A DNA stretch of 64,000 bases from Sorangium cellulosum So ce56 (GTDB lineage: Bacteria; Myxococcota_A; Polyangia; Polyangiales; Polyangiaceae): NCBI RefSeq assembly GCF_000067165.1, contig NC_010162.1:3864501-3928500 (forward strand), given 5' to 3'. Position 1 is the first letter of the stretch, and every line of letters begins with the position of its first letter. Positions 36,117-45,257 of the stretch are shown in pieces. The translations under genes and the position numbers were made by a program. The notes under the pieces were generated by a model. It was not told where the DNA came from. It was given only the letters and a program-made list of their open reading frames with translations, and did no database searches.

Positions 36117-36728
36117 TCAAGGGGATCGGCGGCCGCCGTCTGCAGGCGGCGGAGCCGCCGCCGGGCCGAGCAGCGCCTCGATCTCCCGGGAGATCTTGTC
36201 CTCCTCGCCGTCCTCGTAGCCCGCGTGGATATGGCGCACGACGCCGCCCCGATCGACGACGAACGCGGTCGGCATCCTCCGCGGCCTGTACGCCTTCTCC
36301 GCGCGCTGGTCCTTGTCCCAGAGGATCTTGAACCTGACCCCCGCCTCGTCCGCGAACCCCGCGATCTGCTCCGTCGAGACGTCCTCGGGTGCGTCGAGGG
36401 AGACCGCGAGCACGGCGAGATTGCCGCCGAAGCGGTCGACGAGCTCCTGGTACTTGGGGAACGATCTTCTGCAGGGGCGGCAGTAGGTCGCCCAGAAATC
36501 GACGATCACCACCTTGCCGCGCGCGTCCTTGAGCGTGGAGGGCCCCTCGCCGCTCACGACCTCGGCCGCGAGCTCGGGCGCCGCCGAGCCGATGAGGCCG
36601 CCGCCCGTCTCGGGCGCCGGCGGAGCGACGGGCGCCGCGCCGCCGCAGCCGCCCGCGAGCGAGAGGGCGAGCGATGCGCAGAGGGCCGCGAGGACACGGG
36701 CGAACGACGGCGATGGACTGGGCCTCAT
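36117..36728 (-). CDS. TlpA-like thioredoxin-fold lipoprotein
   Basis: 203 residues, ATG 36728 with Shine-Dalgarno GGGAGGGAG. The N-terminus has a lipobox (SLAGGCGG), so it is membrane-anchored in the periplasm. The thioredoxin fold shows the redox motif WATYCRPCRRSF, followed by AVSLDAPED and the cis-Pro loop RRMPTAFVVD. TlpA/ResA-like proteins reduce Cys, often the heme-binding CxxC of apocytochrome c, or protect from oxidants. ccm genes occur elsewhere in the window, but no operon link is seen. It lies between fabZ and the epimerase gene with 20-25 base gaps. Confidence 0.88.
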   Translation of the reverse strand: MRPSPSPSFARVLAALCASLALSLAGGCGGAAPVAPPAPETGGGLIGSAAPELAAEVVSGEGPSTLKDARGKVVIVDFWATYCRPCRRSFPKYQELVDRFGGNLAVLAVSLDAPEDVSTEQIAGFADEAGVRFKILWDKDQRAEKAYRPRRMPTAFVVDRGGVVRHIHAGYEDGEEDKISREIEALLGPAAAPPPADGGRRSP

Positions 36729-36748
36729 GACGAGATCTCCCTCCCCGA

Positions 36749-37216
36749 TCAGGGCTCGCGATCGACGATGGAAGCGAGCATCTCTCCCTCGGCGCAGAGC
36801 GTCCCGTCGACGCTCGCCTCGCCCCGCAGCTTCCAGACGTTCGAGCGGTGGTGCAGCACCTCGGCGTAGAGATCGAGCCGGTCGCCGGGCGTCACGGTGT
36901 GGCGGAACTTCGCCTTGTCGATGCCGAGGAAGAACATGAGGTTCGACGTGGCGTCGAACGGATCCGACGCATACGCGAGGATGCCGCCGAGCTGCGTGAG
37001 CGACTCCAGGATCAGCACCCCGGGCATGATCGGCCGCTGCGGGAAGTGCCCCTGAAACCAGGGCTCGTTGTAGGCGACGCACTTGTAGCCACGGATGCAC
37101 TTGTTGGCGGTGATCTCCGTCACCCGGTCGACCATCACGAGGGGGTAACGGTGCGGCAGGATCGACAGGATCTGGTGGATGTCGAGCGTGACGGGCGCTT
37201 GGGTTCGCTCAGGCAA
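36749..37216 (-). CDS. fabZ: 3-hydroxyacyl-[acyl-carrier-protein] dehydratase FabZ
   Basis: 155 residues, the standard FabZ size. The TTG start at 37216 has AAGGAG eight bases upstream. The hotdog-fold active site is complete: His57 in WFQGHFPQRPIMPG and Glu71 in LILESLTQ. The N-terminal ILPHRYPLVMVDRV is typical. It dehydrates 3-hydroxyacyl-ACP in fatty acid synthesis and supplies acyl chains for lipid A. It follows skp at 41 bases. This resembles the common skp-lpxD-fabZ order, but lpxD is missing here. Confidence 0.95.
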   Translation of the reverse strand: MPERTQAPVTLDIHQILSILPHRYPLVMVDRVTEITANKCIRGYKCVAYNEPWFQGHFPQRPIMPGVLILESLTQLGGILAYASDPFDATSNLMFFLGIDKAKFRHTVTPGDRLDLYAEVLHHRSNVWKLRGEASVDGTLCAEGEMLASIVDREP

Positions 37217-37257
37217 GGCCGGCTCCTTTCCGCGGTGTGGAGCGCGCGGGCGGCGCG

Positions 37258-37854
37258 CTACTTCGCGTCGTCCTTCTTCTCTGCCTTGTCGCCGCCCGCG
37301 TCGTCCTCGCCGCCGCCTGTGTTGTAGAGCTGGATGACCTGCTCCGTCAGATCGAGATCGGCGCGGACGTACGGGGCCGCTTGCTTGTCGAAGATGATCT
37401 CGTAGCCCGACTTCTTCGCGATCCTGCCGACGATGAGCATCATCTTCTTGAGGATGGGCCCGGTGAGCTCGCCCTGCTTCTTCTGGAGCTCCTTGTTGTA
37501 GTCGACGAACACGGTCTGGAGCTCGACCATCTGGCGCTGCCAGTCCTCCATCCGCTTCTGGAGCGACTCGCGCGAGAGCACGCGCGACTGCTTCTCGATG
37601 TCCTCGCGCGCCCGCTGGAGCTCGGTCTGCTTCGCGTCGAGCTCCTGCTGCCGCCGATCGAAGAGCTTCTTCAGCGTGGCCTGCGCTCGGATGCCGTCCT
37701 CCGTCTGCATGACGGCGTGCTGCACGTCGACGACGGCGATCCGGGTCTCGGCGGCGGCGGCGCTCGGCACGGCGAGGGCGAGCGAGACGGCGGCGGCGCG
37801 GGCGATCCGAGCGAAGAGCGGCGCGGGCCGATGGACGGGAGAGCGGGAGACCAT
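37258..37854 (-). CDS. skp: OmpH/Skp-family periplasmic chaperone
   Basis: 198 residues. A signal peptide (about 1-36, VPSAAAAET) precedes the Skp core, which begins RIAVVDVQHAVMQTEDG. Long coiled-coil arms (residues about 60-140, rich in Gln, Glu, Lys and Arg) and the C-terminal strand YEIIFDKQAAPYV follow. Skp trimers hold unfolded outer-membrane proteins in the periplasm. The acidic/Lys-rich tail is extra. First gene of the run with fabZ, redoxin and epimerase; bamA, its usual upstream neighbour, is absent. Confidence 0.9.
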   Translation of the reverse strand: MVSRSPVHRPAPLFARIARAAAVSLALAVPSAAAAETRIAVVDVQHAVMQTEDGIRAQATLKKLFDRRQQELDAKQTELQRAREDIEKQSRVLSRESLQKRMEDWQRQMVELQTVFVDYNKELQKKQGELTGPILKKMMLIVGRIAKKSGYEIIFDKQAAPYVRADLDLTEQVIQLYNTGGGEDDAGGDKAEKKDDAK

Positions 37855-37902
37855 TGGAGGCGATTACCCGCCGCGTGACGGACGGTCAAGGTGTGCGGGA
37901 GG

Positions 37903-38793
37903 TCAGAGGCACTTGCCCGAGATGCAGCTCTCGCCGTCGGGGCAAGGCTCGTCGAGCGAGCACTCCGGCGCGACCTCCTCCCGCGTCTTGCAGAACCCGT
38001 CCTCGCAGCCGACGAAGCGGCTGTCGATGAGCTGGCAGGCCCGGGTGTTCTCGCACGGGTAGTGGCAGTAGCCGTCCTCCATGCACTCCTGGCCCTGCGC
38101 CGCGCAGGCCTTGGCGCCGCAGCCGGGCTGAGGCGAGGGGTCGTCCATGCACGCGCCGGTGGCCGCGTTGCACACCTCGCCGGGCGCGCAGTCCGCGTGC
38201 GTCGCGCAGCCGGTGGTGCAGGCGCCGTCGACGCAGACCGCGCCGCCCTCGCACGGGGCCGCGTCGCCGCACTCGGGGTTCGCGGGGTCGGGGACGCAGA
38301 CCCCGCGGTCGCAGCGCGTGCCGGGCTCCGCGCAGGGCGCGGCGTTGGAGCAGCCAGCGGCGCACTCGCCGTTCACGCACACCCTGCCGTCGCCGCACTC
38401 GTAGCTGAACTCGCACGCCGCGATGCAGAGCCCGTCGACGCACCGCGTGCCGTCCTCGCACGCGCTGTCGCCGTCGCAGGGACACGTGGTGAGCTCCGCG
38501 TCGCACTCGGCCTCCGCGCCCCCCGCGCCGCCCTGGCCCGCGCCGCCCTGGCCCGCGCCGCCCTGACCCGGGTCTGCCGGACCCGCGCTGCCCGAACCCC
38601 CACTGCTGGCGGTGTCGATGTCCGGCTCCACCGGACGACACCCGTAACCGTCGCAGAGGAAACAGTTCTCGCCATCGGCGTCGCACTGGAGCGACGCATC
38701 GCCACAGCCGCCGCAGCCCGTCGCGGTCGCGCCGATCATCAGGAACAGCGCGCCACGACCCAGGATCTTCGCAAGGGGGGAATGAAGAAGCAT
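37903..38793 (-). CDS. Cys-rich lipoprotein with EGF/EB-like repeats
   Basis: 296 residues. ATG 38793 has GGAGG six bases upstream and leads into a lipobox (GATATGCGGCG). After a Gly/Ala/Gln repeat linker (GQGGAGQGGAGQGGAG, encoded by 15-bp DNA repeats near 38,530-38,572) come about six Cys-rich modules. They have the pattern C-x-DG-x-C, such as EDGTRCVDGLCIAAC and CGDGRVCVNGECAAGC, ending in DGESCISGKCL. These disulfide modules are typical of myxobacterial surface lipoproteins of unknown role. The gene lies 48 bases upstream of skp on the same strand. Confidence 0.82.
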   Translation of the reverse strand: MLLHSPLAKILGRGALFLMIGATATGCGGCGDASLQCDADGENCFLCDGYGCRPVEPDIDTASSGGSGSAGPADPGQGGAGQGGAGQGGAGGAEAECDAELTTCPCDGDSACEDGTRCVDGLCIAACEFSYECGDGRVCVNGECAAGCSNAAPCAEPGTRCDRGVCVPDPANPECGDAAPCEGGAVCVDGACTTGCATHADCAPGEVCNAATGACMDDPSPQPGCGAKACAAQGQECMEDGYCHYPCENTRACQLIDSRFVGCEDGFCKTREEVAPECSLDEPCPDGESCISGKCL

Positions 38794-39098
38794 CGAAGTC
38801 CTCCAGCGGCGGCCGGCACCGGCGCGGCCTTCCCGCACGACTACCATGACGCGCGCTAACACGCAGCGTGCCACGGGGCGGCAGGAGAGGAGCGCCGGGA
38901 AGCCCGACGAGGCCCTCATTCCGTGAGCCCGTTTGTGAACCTGCGTTCACCTGCGCTCGTCGCGCGAGGTTCACTGATCCGTGGGGGCGCGCGGTGTGAG
39001 GCGGGGGACGGCCGGCGCTCGGAGCCCCGGCGCTTCCGGTCGGGGCGAAGGCGCGGGGGCGCTCCCTGCGAGCAGCCCGGCCGGTCACCCCGTGAGGA
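38794..39098. other. 305-base gap upstream of the Cys-rich lipoprotein gene
   Basis: No gene is seen. It contains the palindrome GTGAAC-CTGC-GTTCAC at 38935-38950 and a further GTTCAC half-site about 20 bases on. The lipoprotein gene promoter should lie here. Confidence 0.5.
38935..38950. promoter_or_regulatory. Possible operator palindrome
   Basis: GTGAAC and GTTCAC form perfect 6-base arms around CTGC. A third copy of GTTCAC follows near 38,970. It lies about 140 bases upstream of the Cys-rich lipoprotein start. The form suits a dimeric repressor site, but nothing identifies the regulator. Confidence 0.3.
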
Positions 39099-40274
39099 TC
39101 AGGAGCGGTACCCCGCGTTCACGTCGACGTAGCCGTGTCCGAGATCGCTCGTGAGGTACGCGAAGTCGCCGGGGCCGCCGCCGAGCACGAGCTCGATGAC
39201 ATAGGTGTCGCGCGCGAGCACCTCGTTCGCCTTGAGCTCGGCTTCCGCCCCGACCGGCGCGCCGTCCCGCACGATCGGGATCCCGCCGACGAGGATCTGG
39301 GCCTCGCGCGGGTCGAAGGGGACGCCTGCGCGGCCCGCGGCGGCGAGCAGCCGCCCCCAGTTCGCGTCCTTGCCGAACAGCGCGGTCTTCACGAGCATCG
39401 ACGTGGCCACGGTGCGCGCGACGGCGCGCGCGCCGTCGCGGGTCGCGAGCCCGCGGACGCGGATCTCGGCGACGTGCGTGCTGCCCTCGCCGTCGGCCAC
39501 CATCGAGCGCGCGAGCTCGCCGCACACCTCGGTGAGGCCTGCCGAGAGCTCGTCGCGCGAGACGCGGCGCTGCGACGCGCCGGAGGACAGGAGGAGCACC
39601 GTGTCGTTGGTGCTGGTGTCCCCGTCGACGCTGCACGCGTTGAACGTCACGTCGCACGAGGCCGCCAGCGCGTCGCTCGCCTCGCCGGCGTCGATCACGG
39701 CGTCGGTGAACAGGAAGACGAGCATCGTCGCGTGGGGCGGGCCCACGTCGGGGTGGATCATCCCGGCGCCCTTGCCGATGCCGAGCAGCGTCGCGCCGGC
39801 ACCGAGCTTGCGCTGCGCGAGCTTCGGCCAGCGGTCGGTCGTGCAGATCGCCTGGGCGAAATCGAGGTAGCCCGTCGGCGACAGGCGCGCCGACAGCTCG
39901 GGGACACGCTCGATGATCCGGTGCGCGGGCAGGACGGCGCCGATCACGCCGGTCGAGGCGGGGAGCACCTCGTCCTCCGAGGCGCCGATGGACTCGGCGA
40001 CGGCGCGCGTCGTGTCGAGCGTCGCCTTCCAGCCTGCCTCGCCCGTGCACGCGTTCGCGCACCCGCTGTTGGCGACGACGGCGCGAGCGCGCCCCGATCG
40101 GACGCGCTGCATCGCGATGTCCACGGGCGCCGCGCGCACCACGTTCCGCGTGAACATGCCGGCCACGACCGCCGGCTGATCGGCCACCGCGAGCGCGACG
40201 TCGATGCGCCCGTCTTTCCGGATCCCGGCGCTGACGGCGCCGAAGCGAAACCCTGCAACTGGCTCGAAGCTCAT
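39099..40274 (-). CDS. argJ: Bifunctional ornithine acetyltransferase/N-acetylglutamate synthase ArgJ
   Basis: 391 residues, ATG 40274. The autoprocessing site is present: Thr108 in LPASTGVIG becomes the N-terminal nucleophile of the beta chain. Other family segments are VVANSGCANACTG, GIGKGAGMIHPD, DGDTSTNDT and the C-terminal LTSDLGHGYVDVNAGYRS. ArgJ moves the acetyl group from N-acetylornithine to glutamate in the cyclic arginine pathway; many homologues also make N-acetylglutamate from acetyl-CoA. No other arg gene is adjacent. It is divergent from the metzincin gene across 135 bases. Confidence 0.95.
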   Translation of the reverse strand: MSFEPVAGFRFGAVSAGIRKDGRIDVALAVADQPAVVAGMFTRNVVRAAPVDIAMQRVRSGRARAVVANSGCANACTGEAGWKATLDTTRAVAESIGASEDEVLPASTGVIGAVLPAHRIIERVPELSARLSPTGYLDFAQAICTTDRWPKLAQRKLGAGATLLGIGKGAGMIHPDVGPPHATMLVFLFTDAVIDAGEASDALAASCDVTFNACSVDGDTSTNDTVLLLSSGASQRRVSRDELSAGLTEVCGELARSMVADGEGSTHVAEIRVRGLATRDGARAVARTVATSMLVKTALFGKDANWGRLLAAAGRAGVPFDPREAQILVGGIPIVRDGAPVGAEAELKANEVLARDTYVIELVLGGGPGDFAYLTSDLGHGYVDVNAGYRS

Positions 40275-40409
40275 GAGGGCGCGGAGTCTACGCACGAACG
40301 CGCGCCGGGAGAAAGCGACAAGCGGATGGCGCGCGCGCGGGGACGCGCGGGGAGATGAGACGCCCGGAGGCGGCCGGGCTGAGCGCGGCATTTGCAATGC
40401 TCTGCCCCG

Positions 40410-42026
40410 ATGATCGCGGTCCGGATTGTCGACATCAAGGGCCTGTATCTGCCGGGCTTTCCCGACAGCACGGCGCCGCCGGGGACGACGCGGGCGGCTG
40501 GATATAAGCCCGGTTACAAGAGCCTCGATGATCGGGGACGCGTCTACATCAACCGAGATCTCGACGGGCAGTGGGCAAAGAATACGCAGCTCGTCGAGAT
40601 CACCGTCGAGGTGACGAGCTCCGGGGGCGAGCTGCCAGAACGAGCCCGGATTCGCTGGACCGCGCGCGATCCAGACGATCCATCGAATGAGCGGCCGGAG
40701 GTGCACCCGGACTGGGCTCCCACCCTCGACGAGAACGATTACGACGCCGCGGGGGACTATGTGGCCCCCGTCGAAGACGACAACGAGGGATCGCAGGACA
40801 GGGCGCCTGGCTGGGAAGCGGTGGAGGGCTATGCGCTGTCCGACGCGACGGAGACCAGCGCGAGCACGGCGATCGTGGGGGGGCGGAGCACGATCCGGCG
40901 CCACATGACCGATATCGCCGGAGACAACGTGATCGTGCGCGCCGAGCTCGACGCCGACGGCATCGCCGAGGCGGCCGGCGACGAGACCGGGATCATGACG
41001 CTCTGGCGCCGGATCGACGTCGAGTACATCCGGATGGAGAGCGCGCCCCCGCTGCCCGTGGATCAGGCGCCGGAGCACTTCGAGCTGGTCTTCACCCAGC
41101 TCGACTTCACCGAGGCGCGCGTGATCCAGGACCTGCAGCACATGGCGCTCGACGCGGGCACGCTCGGCGAGATGGCCTCGCGCTTCGTGAGCGAGCAATT
41201 CGAGCACGCCGGGGAACCTGGCTGGTTCTGCCTGATCGCCGCGCTCGAGCCGCACCCCGTGCCCGAGATCCCGGGCGAGCCGCTGTTCTCCGGCAGCGTC
41301 ACGATCCTGGACGGCGGCGAGGGCGAGCGGCGCGGCGAGTACGTGGAGATCCCTGGCGCCTACCCGGACGCGAGCTACGTCACGTTCCGCTGGGAAGGCT
41401 GGCGGATGAGCTTCTCGGTCGCGAGCGCGGCCGTCCTCGACGACCCGCCGCGGACCCGCCTCTGGCTCGCGCCGCACGACATCCAGAACCAGTTCACGGC
41501 GGGCGACGGGTCCCTGGCGCACGCGTACGAGAGGCGCCTCTTCTTCTTCCCGCGGGCCCGCCGCAGGGACGGGGCATGGGAGCCTCCGGGCTACGGCATC
41601 CCCGCGCGCGTCGAAGCCGACGTGAGGGGTCCAGGGGCCTCCTACACCTCCGGCATGAGCCCCACGATCGACATCGGGCCGGCGAGGTACTTCGCCGGCA
41701 GGACCATCCTGTTCACCCATCACAGGGCGTGGTGGGACCCCGAGGGGGCGCGGCCCCGGCGCGGCTACGAGCAAGCCACGCTCCACACCATCGTCCACGA
41801 GCTCACGCACGCGTTCGGAATGCCGCACAAGTGCGGCTACTTCGATTACCGGACGCCGCGCCAGACGACGTGTTGCATGAACTATCGGTCCCACTGGATG
41901 GTTGACGCCGACCAGCAGCTCATCCCTGGAACCGACGGGCTGGTCGGCAACGACCTGTGCGGGCGCCACGTGAAGGAGACCCGGCGCGTGCGCCTCGAGA
42001 ACAACAGGGGACTTCGATGGAGATGA
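40410..42026 (+). CDS. Metzincin-type zinc metalloprotease, possible secreted effector
   Basis: 538 residues from ATG 40410, without signal peptide or membrane segment. The zinc motif H463-E-L-T-H467-A-F-G470-M-P-H473 fits the metzincin consensus HExxHxxGxxH exactly. A Met-turn candidate (CCMNY, Met490 and Tyr492) lies 17 residues later, so this should be an active zinc peptidase. The N-terminal half is beta-rich (LVEITVEVTSSGGELPERA, then ILDGGEGERRGEYVEI) with no recognised family. Metzincins are normally exported; the lack of a Sec signal and a DUF2169 gene nearby suggest export by a contractile secretion system. The next gene follows after nine bases. Confidence 0.8.
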   Translation: MIAVRIVDIKGLYLPGFPDSTAPPGTTRAAGYKPGYKSLDDRGRVYINRDLDGQWAKNTQLVEITVEVTSSGGELPERARIRWTARDPDDPSNERPEVHPDWAPTLDENDYDAAGDYVAPVEDDNEGSQDRAPGWEAVEGYALSDATETSASTAIVGGRSTIRRHMTDIAGDNVIVRAELDADGIAEAAGDETGIMTLWRRIDVEYIRMESAPPLPVDQAPEHFELVFTQLDFTEARVIQDLQHMALDAGTLGEMASRFVSEQFEHAGEPGWFCLIAALEPHPVPEIPGEPLFSGSVTILDGGEGERRGEYVEIPGAYPDASYVTFRWEGWRMSFSVASAAVLDDPPRTRLWLAPHDIQNQFTAGDGSLAHAYERRLFFFPRARRRDGAWEPPGYGIPARVEADVRGPGASYTSGMSPTIDIGPARYFAGRTILFTHHRAWWDPEGARPRRGYEQATLHTIVHELTHAFGMPHKCGYFDYRTPRQTTCCMNYRSHWMVDADQQLIPGTDGLVGNDLCGRHVKETRRVRLENNRGLRWR

Positions 42027-42035
42027 GGGGCTGTC

Positions 42036-42896
42036 ATGTCCGATGAACACGCGCGGAGCGCCGGGGACCCGGTCGGCCCGCCTGGGCTGGTGCTCCGTTC
42101 ACTCGATCACGATCGCCGCTATGTGCTCGGCTTTCCCCTGCACGTGGCCATCACGCTGTGCGCCGACCGCCCTCAGGCCTGCATCCTGCGGCTCCCGCGC
42201 CCGAGCTGGGCGGGCAACGCCGGCGCGATCGGCCTCCGCCTCGCGCGGGCGGGCACCGGCGAGGAGGTCGTGAGGACCGAGCCCGCGCCGGTCGTGCTCC
42301 CCGAGCACGGCACGCCGGTGTTCCGCCTGTGCCCGGGCGAGTGCAGGCGCATGCTCATCGACGTCTCGTCGTACCTCCCGGCGGGGCTCGAGCCCGGGCA
42401 GTACGCGCTGGCGATCGTCTACGTCGGGCCGCCGGACCGCGCGGAGAGCGCGCCGGCGCCGATCGAGCTCGCGGCGCCGAGCTCCGAGGAGCAGCGCGAG
42501 CTCGAGCGCCTCGCGCCCGAGGCCGCCCGCGCGGGCTCCTGGGGCCGCTGGACGAGCCTCCCTCCCGACAACGGCGCGGCGGTCACGAGCCGCGTGGAGC
42601 CGGGCGACCCGCTCCGCTTCGACCGCATCCTGCGTTATCTGATGTACGGGCCGCAGCCGCTCGGCGACGTGGATCCGGCCCTCCTCGACGTGCTCCGCGG
42701 CGTCTACGAGCCGGAGGCCCACGCGCTCCGCGCCGAGATCTACGCCGCGCGGGGAGACACGGCGCGCTTCGCGGACGCGGCGGCGTTCATCCGGGCCACG
42801 TATCCGGGGCTCACCTGGTGGATCGAGCGGATCGAGGCGGGGCAGAGCGAGATCGCCTTCGTCCGGGCATGCCGGGCGAACCCCTGCGGCGGGTGA
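42036..42896 (+). CDS. Unknown protein paired with the metzincin
   Basis: 286 residues, starting nine bases after the metzincin stop, with only a weak Shine-Dalgarno site. I recognise no family. Residues about 15-155 look like a beta-sandwich (VLGFPLHVAITLCADRP, RMLIDVSSYLPAGLEPGQYA). The rest is helical (FDRILRYLMYGPQPL, RAEIYAARGDTARFADAAAF). There is no signal peptide. Tight pairing with a protease gene suggests an inhibitor/immunity or chaperone role, but that is inference from position only. Confidence 0.7.
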   Translation: MSDEHARSAGDPVGPPGLVLRSLDHDRRYVLGFPLHVAITLCADRPQACILRLPRPSWAGNAGAIGLRLARAGTGEEVVRTEPAPVVLPEHGTPVFRLCPGECRRMLIDVSSYLPAGLEPGQYALAIVYVGPPDRAESAPAPIELAAPSSEEQRELERLAPEAARAGSWGRWTSLPPDNGAAVTSRVEPGDPLRFDRILRYLMYGPQPLGDVDPALLDVLRGVYEPEAHALRAEIYAARGDTARFADAAAFIRATYPGLTWWIERIEAGQSEIAFVRACRANPCGG

Positions 42897-43063
42897 GCGG
42901 CGGCTCCGGTCCGCGCCCGCTCACGCCCTCGCCGCCGCGCCGGCTCCACACGCAGATCACGCGATTGCAACGCGATGGTCACGTTGAGCGGGTTCAATGG
43001 TCGCTGAGCGATGCGTGACGCGATGCGGGCCGTGGCGAGGTATTTCTGCAGGAGGACGGGGGC

Positions 43064-45178
43064 ATGAGAGCGCTGCCGCCCGACGCCGTGGCGTCGCTCC
43101 CGGGCGCCGAGGCCGCCGCCGTCTCGTGGCGCACGCAGGGCCAGCGCTACATCACGATCATCGTCAAGGCGAGCTTCGCGTTCACGCCCGGCGCGGCCAT
43201 GTGGCGGACGGAGCCGCAGGAGATCCTCCGCGCCGAGGTCCATCACGGCAAGAACCCCGCGCGGAGCGTGCGGTTTACCGGCGATCTCGCGCCCTACCTG
43301 GGCCGCGCGGACGTGCTCTTCACGGGCGACGCACACGCCCCTGACGGGGCGCATGTCGAGCGCTTGCCGGTGCGGCTCGCCGTCTTCGGCGCGGGCGGCT
43401 GCGCGCTCGACAAACGCCTCCTCGTCCGCGACGAAAAGCCGTTCCAGCGGATGCCCCTCGTGTACGAGAAGGCAGCGCGCGGCGCGAACGGGTGGGAGAA
43501 CCCCTTCGGCATCGACGCGGGCGACGGCGAGGCCAAGGTCCTCGATCCCCAGGACCCAGCGCGGCCCGCTGGGCTCGGCCCGATCGCGCGCGCCTGGCCC
43601 GTGCGCAAGCGGCTGCTCGGCAAGACCCGGCGCGAGACGCTCGAGGGCCCGAACGCGGAGATCCCCGCTGGCTTCGATTGGTCGTACTTCCAGGCGGCGC
43701 CCCCGGACCAGCGGACCGAGTATCTGCGCGGCGACGAGTGGATCGTGCTCGAGAACCTGCACCCGGCCGCTCGCCGGCTGGAGATGCGCCTGCCCCGAGC
43801 GCGCGGCGTTGCGCGGATCCAGGGGCTCGCCGCGCCTCCTGCGATGGGGGGCGACGTCATCGAGCTCAACGCGGACACGCTCCGGATCGACGGCGCCGAG
43901 CAGCGCTGCACGGTCGTGTGGCGTCAGATCGTCCCCGTCCCCGACGACCTCGCCCTCGGGGCCGTGCGGATCGCGGCCGGCGTCGCGGTCGGCGGCGAGG
44001 AGCTCGCGTGGCCCGACCTGCGCCCCGGGCGGGCCTCGGGCGCCGCGGGAGCGGCTCCGGATGCGCTCCCGATCGGCCCGCGAGGGACCGTGCACATCGA
44101 GGACGCGCCCGGCCAGGCGCGCCAGCGGGACGGGGATCCGGGGCGCACGATCCACCTCTCGGACGACGAGATCGAGATCATCGACCTGATCCAGCGCCCG
44201 TCGCCGCTGCAGACGGTCGCGCTCTCCGACGAGCAGGGCGAGGCCGCGGTGCGCGCGCCGGCGCTTCCGTTCGCGCCCGCGCCGGGATCGGCGCGGCAGG
44301 GCCGGCCCGAGCCAGCGCGACCGCAGATCGATGCCGTCGCGAGCGCGACGCTCGTGCTCTCGAGCGAGGAGGAGGTGCGCGTCGGCGAGCGGCCCGCGAT
44401 CCCGTTCTTCTTCGACCCGGGGCCGGCGCCGCGCGTCGAGCTCAGGGCGCCGATCCCCGGCGCGCCCTGGTCTGGCGCGCTCGCTTCACCGGCGCCCGGC
44501 CCGTCCATGGGGCTCTCGACCCTCGCGCTGGAGGAGGCTCTGCCGCCGCCAGCCGAGGTGTTGCCGCCGCCCGCCGAGTCTTCGTCCTGCGCCGCCCCGG
44601 CCTCGGGCGTGCTCGCGCGCGAGCCCGAGCGACCCGCCGCGTCCCGCTTCTTTCACGTCCTCCGGCGCGAGGGCGAGCCGCCCTCCGTGTCGCTCCCGCC
44701 GCTCGGCGACGGCGACGAGGTGAGCCTCGAGCGGTGCGCGATCGTCACGGCGGAGCTCGCCGAGAAGCCAGTCCCCCGCGCCGACGTGCTCAGGGCGCAC
44801 GGCCTGTCGGAGGCGCGCTGGGCAGAGGCCGAGCGGCGGTGGAGGGACTCGATGGCGGACGAGGCCAGGCGCCGCGAGCGGGCGCTCCGCGACAGGTTCG
44901 ACGCGGCCTACGTCGGCGCGTGGGAAGCCGTCTGTGGCCCGCTGCATGCGGCCGATTATGCCCGGTTGATCGTCGCGACCGAGCGCAGCGGGGGCGCCGC
45001 GGCGCTCGGCGACCGCGCGATCCGACGCACCGTGTGGGTGCGCATGAAGCGGCTCTGGGCCAGGCGCCTCGCCGACGATCCGCGCCTCAGGGCCCGCGTC
45101 GAGGCCGAGATCGCGAGGCTGCGCGAGGCGCCGCGCCAGCGCGCGCAGGCCGGCGCTCCCGCGGCGTACGCCGTCTGA
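43064..45178 (+). CDS. DUF2169 domain protein, likely type VI secretion effector adaptor
   Basis: 704 residues, ATG 43064 with GGAGGA seven bases upstream. Residues about 15-330 match DUF2169: TIIVKASFAFTPGA, ENPFGI, GPIARAWPVRKRL, AGFDWSYFQAAPPDQR, LRGDEWIVLENLHP. The family occurs in type VI secretion loci beside PAAR/VgrG-linked effectors and is thought to act in effector loading. The middle (about 340-560) is Pro/Ala-rich and disordered. The last 140 residues are helical with many Arg (LRAHGLSEARWAEAERRW). No tss, vgrG or PAAR gene is in the window. It lies 167 bases behind the unknown gene and is followed by a kinase gene. Confidence 0.85.
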   Translation: MRALPPDAVASLPGAEAAAVSWRTQGQRYITIIVKASFAFTPGAAMWRTEPQEILRAEVHHGKNPARSVRFTGDLAPYLGRADVLFTGDAHAPDGAHVERLPVRLAVFGAGGCALDKRLLVRDEKPFQRMPLVYEKAARGANGWENPFGIDAGDGEAKVLDPQDPARPAGLGPIARAWPVRKRLLGKTRRETLEGPNAEIPAGFDWSYFQAAPPDQRTEYLRGDEWIVLENLHPAARRLEMRLPRARGVARIQGLAAPPAMGGDVIELNADTLRIDGAEQRCTVVWRQIVPVPDDLALGAVRIAAGVAVGGEELAWPDLRPGRASGAAGAAPDALPIGPRGTVHIEDAPGQARQRDGDPGRTIHLSDDEIEIIDLIQRPSPLQTVALSDEQGEAAVRAPALPFAPAPGSARQGRPEPARPQIDAVASATLVLSSEEEVRVGERPAIPFFFDPGPAPRVELRAPIPGAPWSGALASPAPGPSMGLSTLALEEALPPPAEVLPPPAESSSCAAPASGVLAREPERPAASRFFHVLRREGEPPSVSLPPLGDGDEVSLERCAIVTAELAEKPVPRADVLRAHGLSEARWAEAERRWRDSMADEARRRERALRDRFDAAYVGAWEAVCGPLHAADYARLIVATERSGGAAALGDRAIRRTVWVRMKRLWARRLADDPRLRARVEAEIARLREAPRQRAQAGAPAAYAV

Positions 45179-45257
45179 TCCGCGTCGCGCGCCGTGCCCC
45201 TTGACCGCGGCGCCCGGGGTTCCGAACATCATCGCTGGTGCAAGCGATGGTCCGTTC

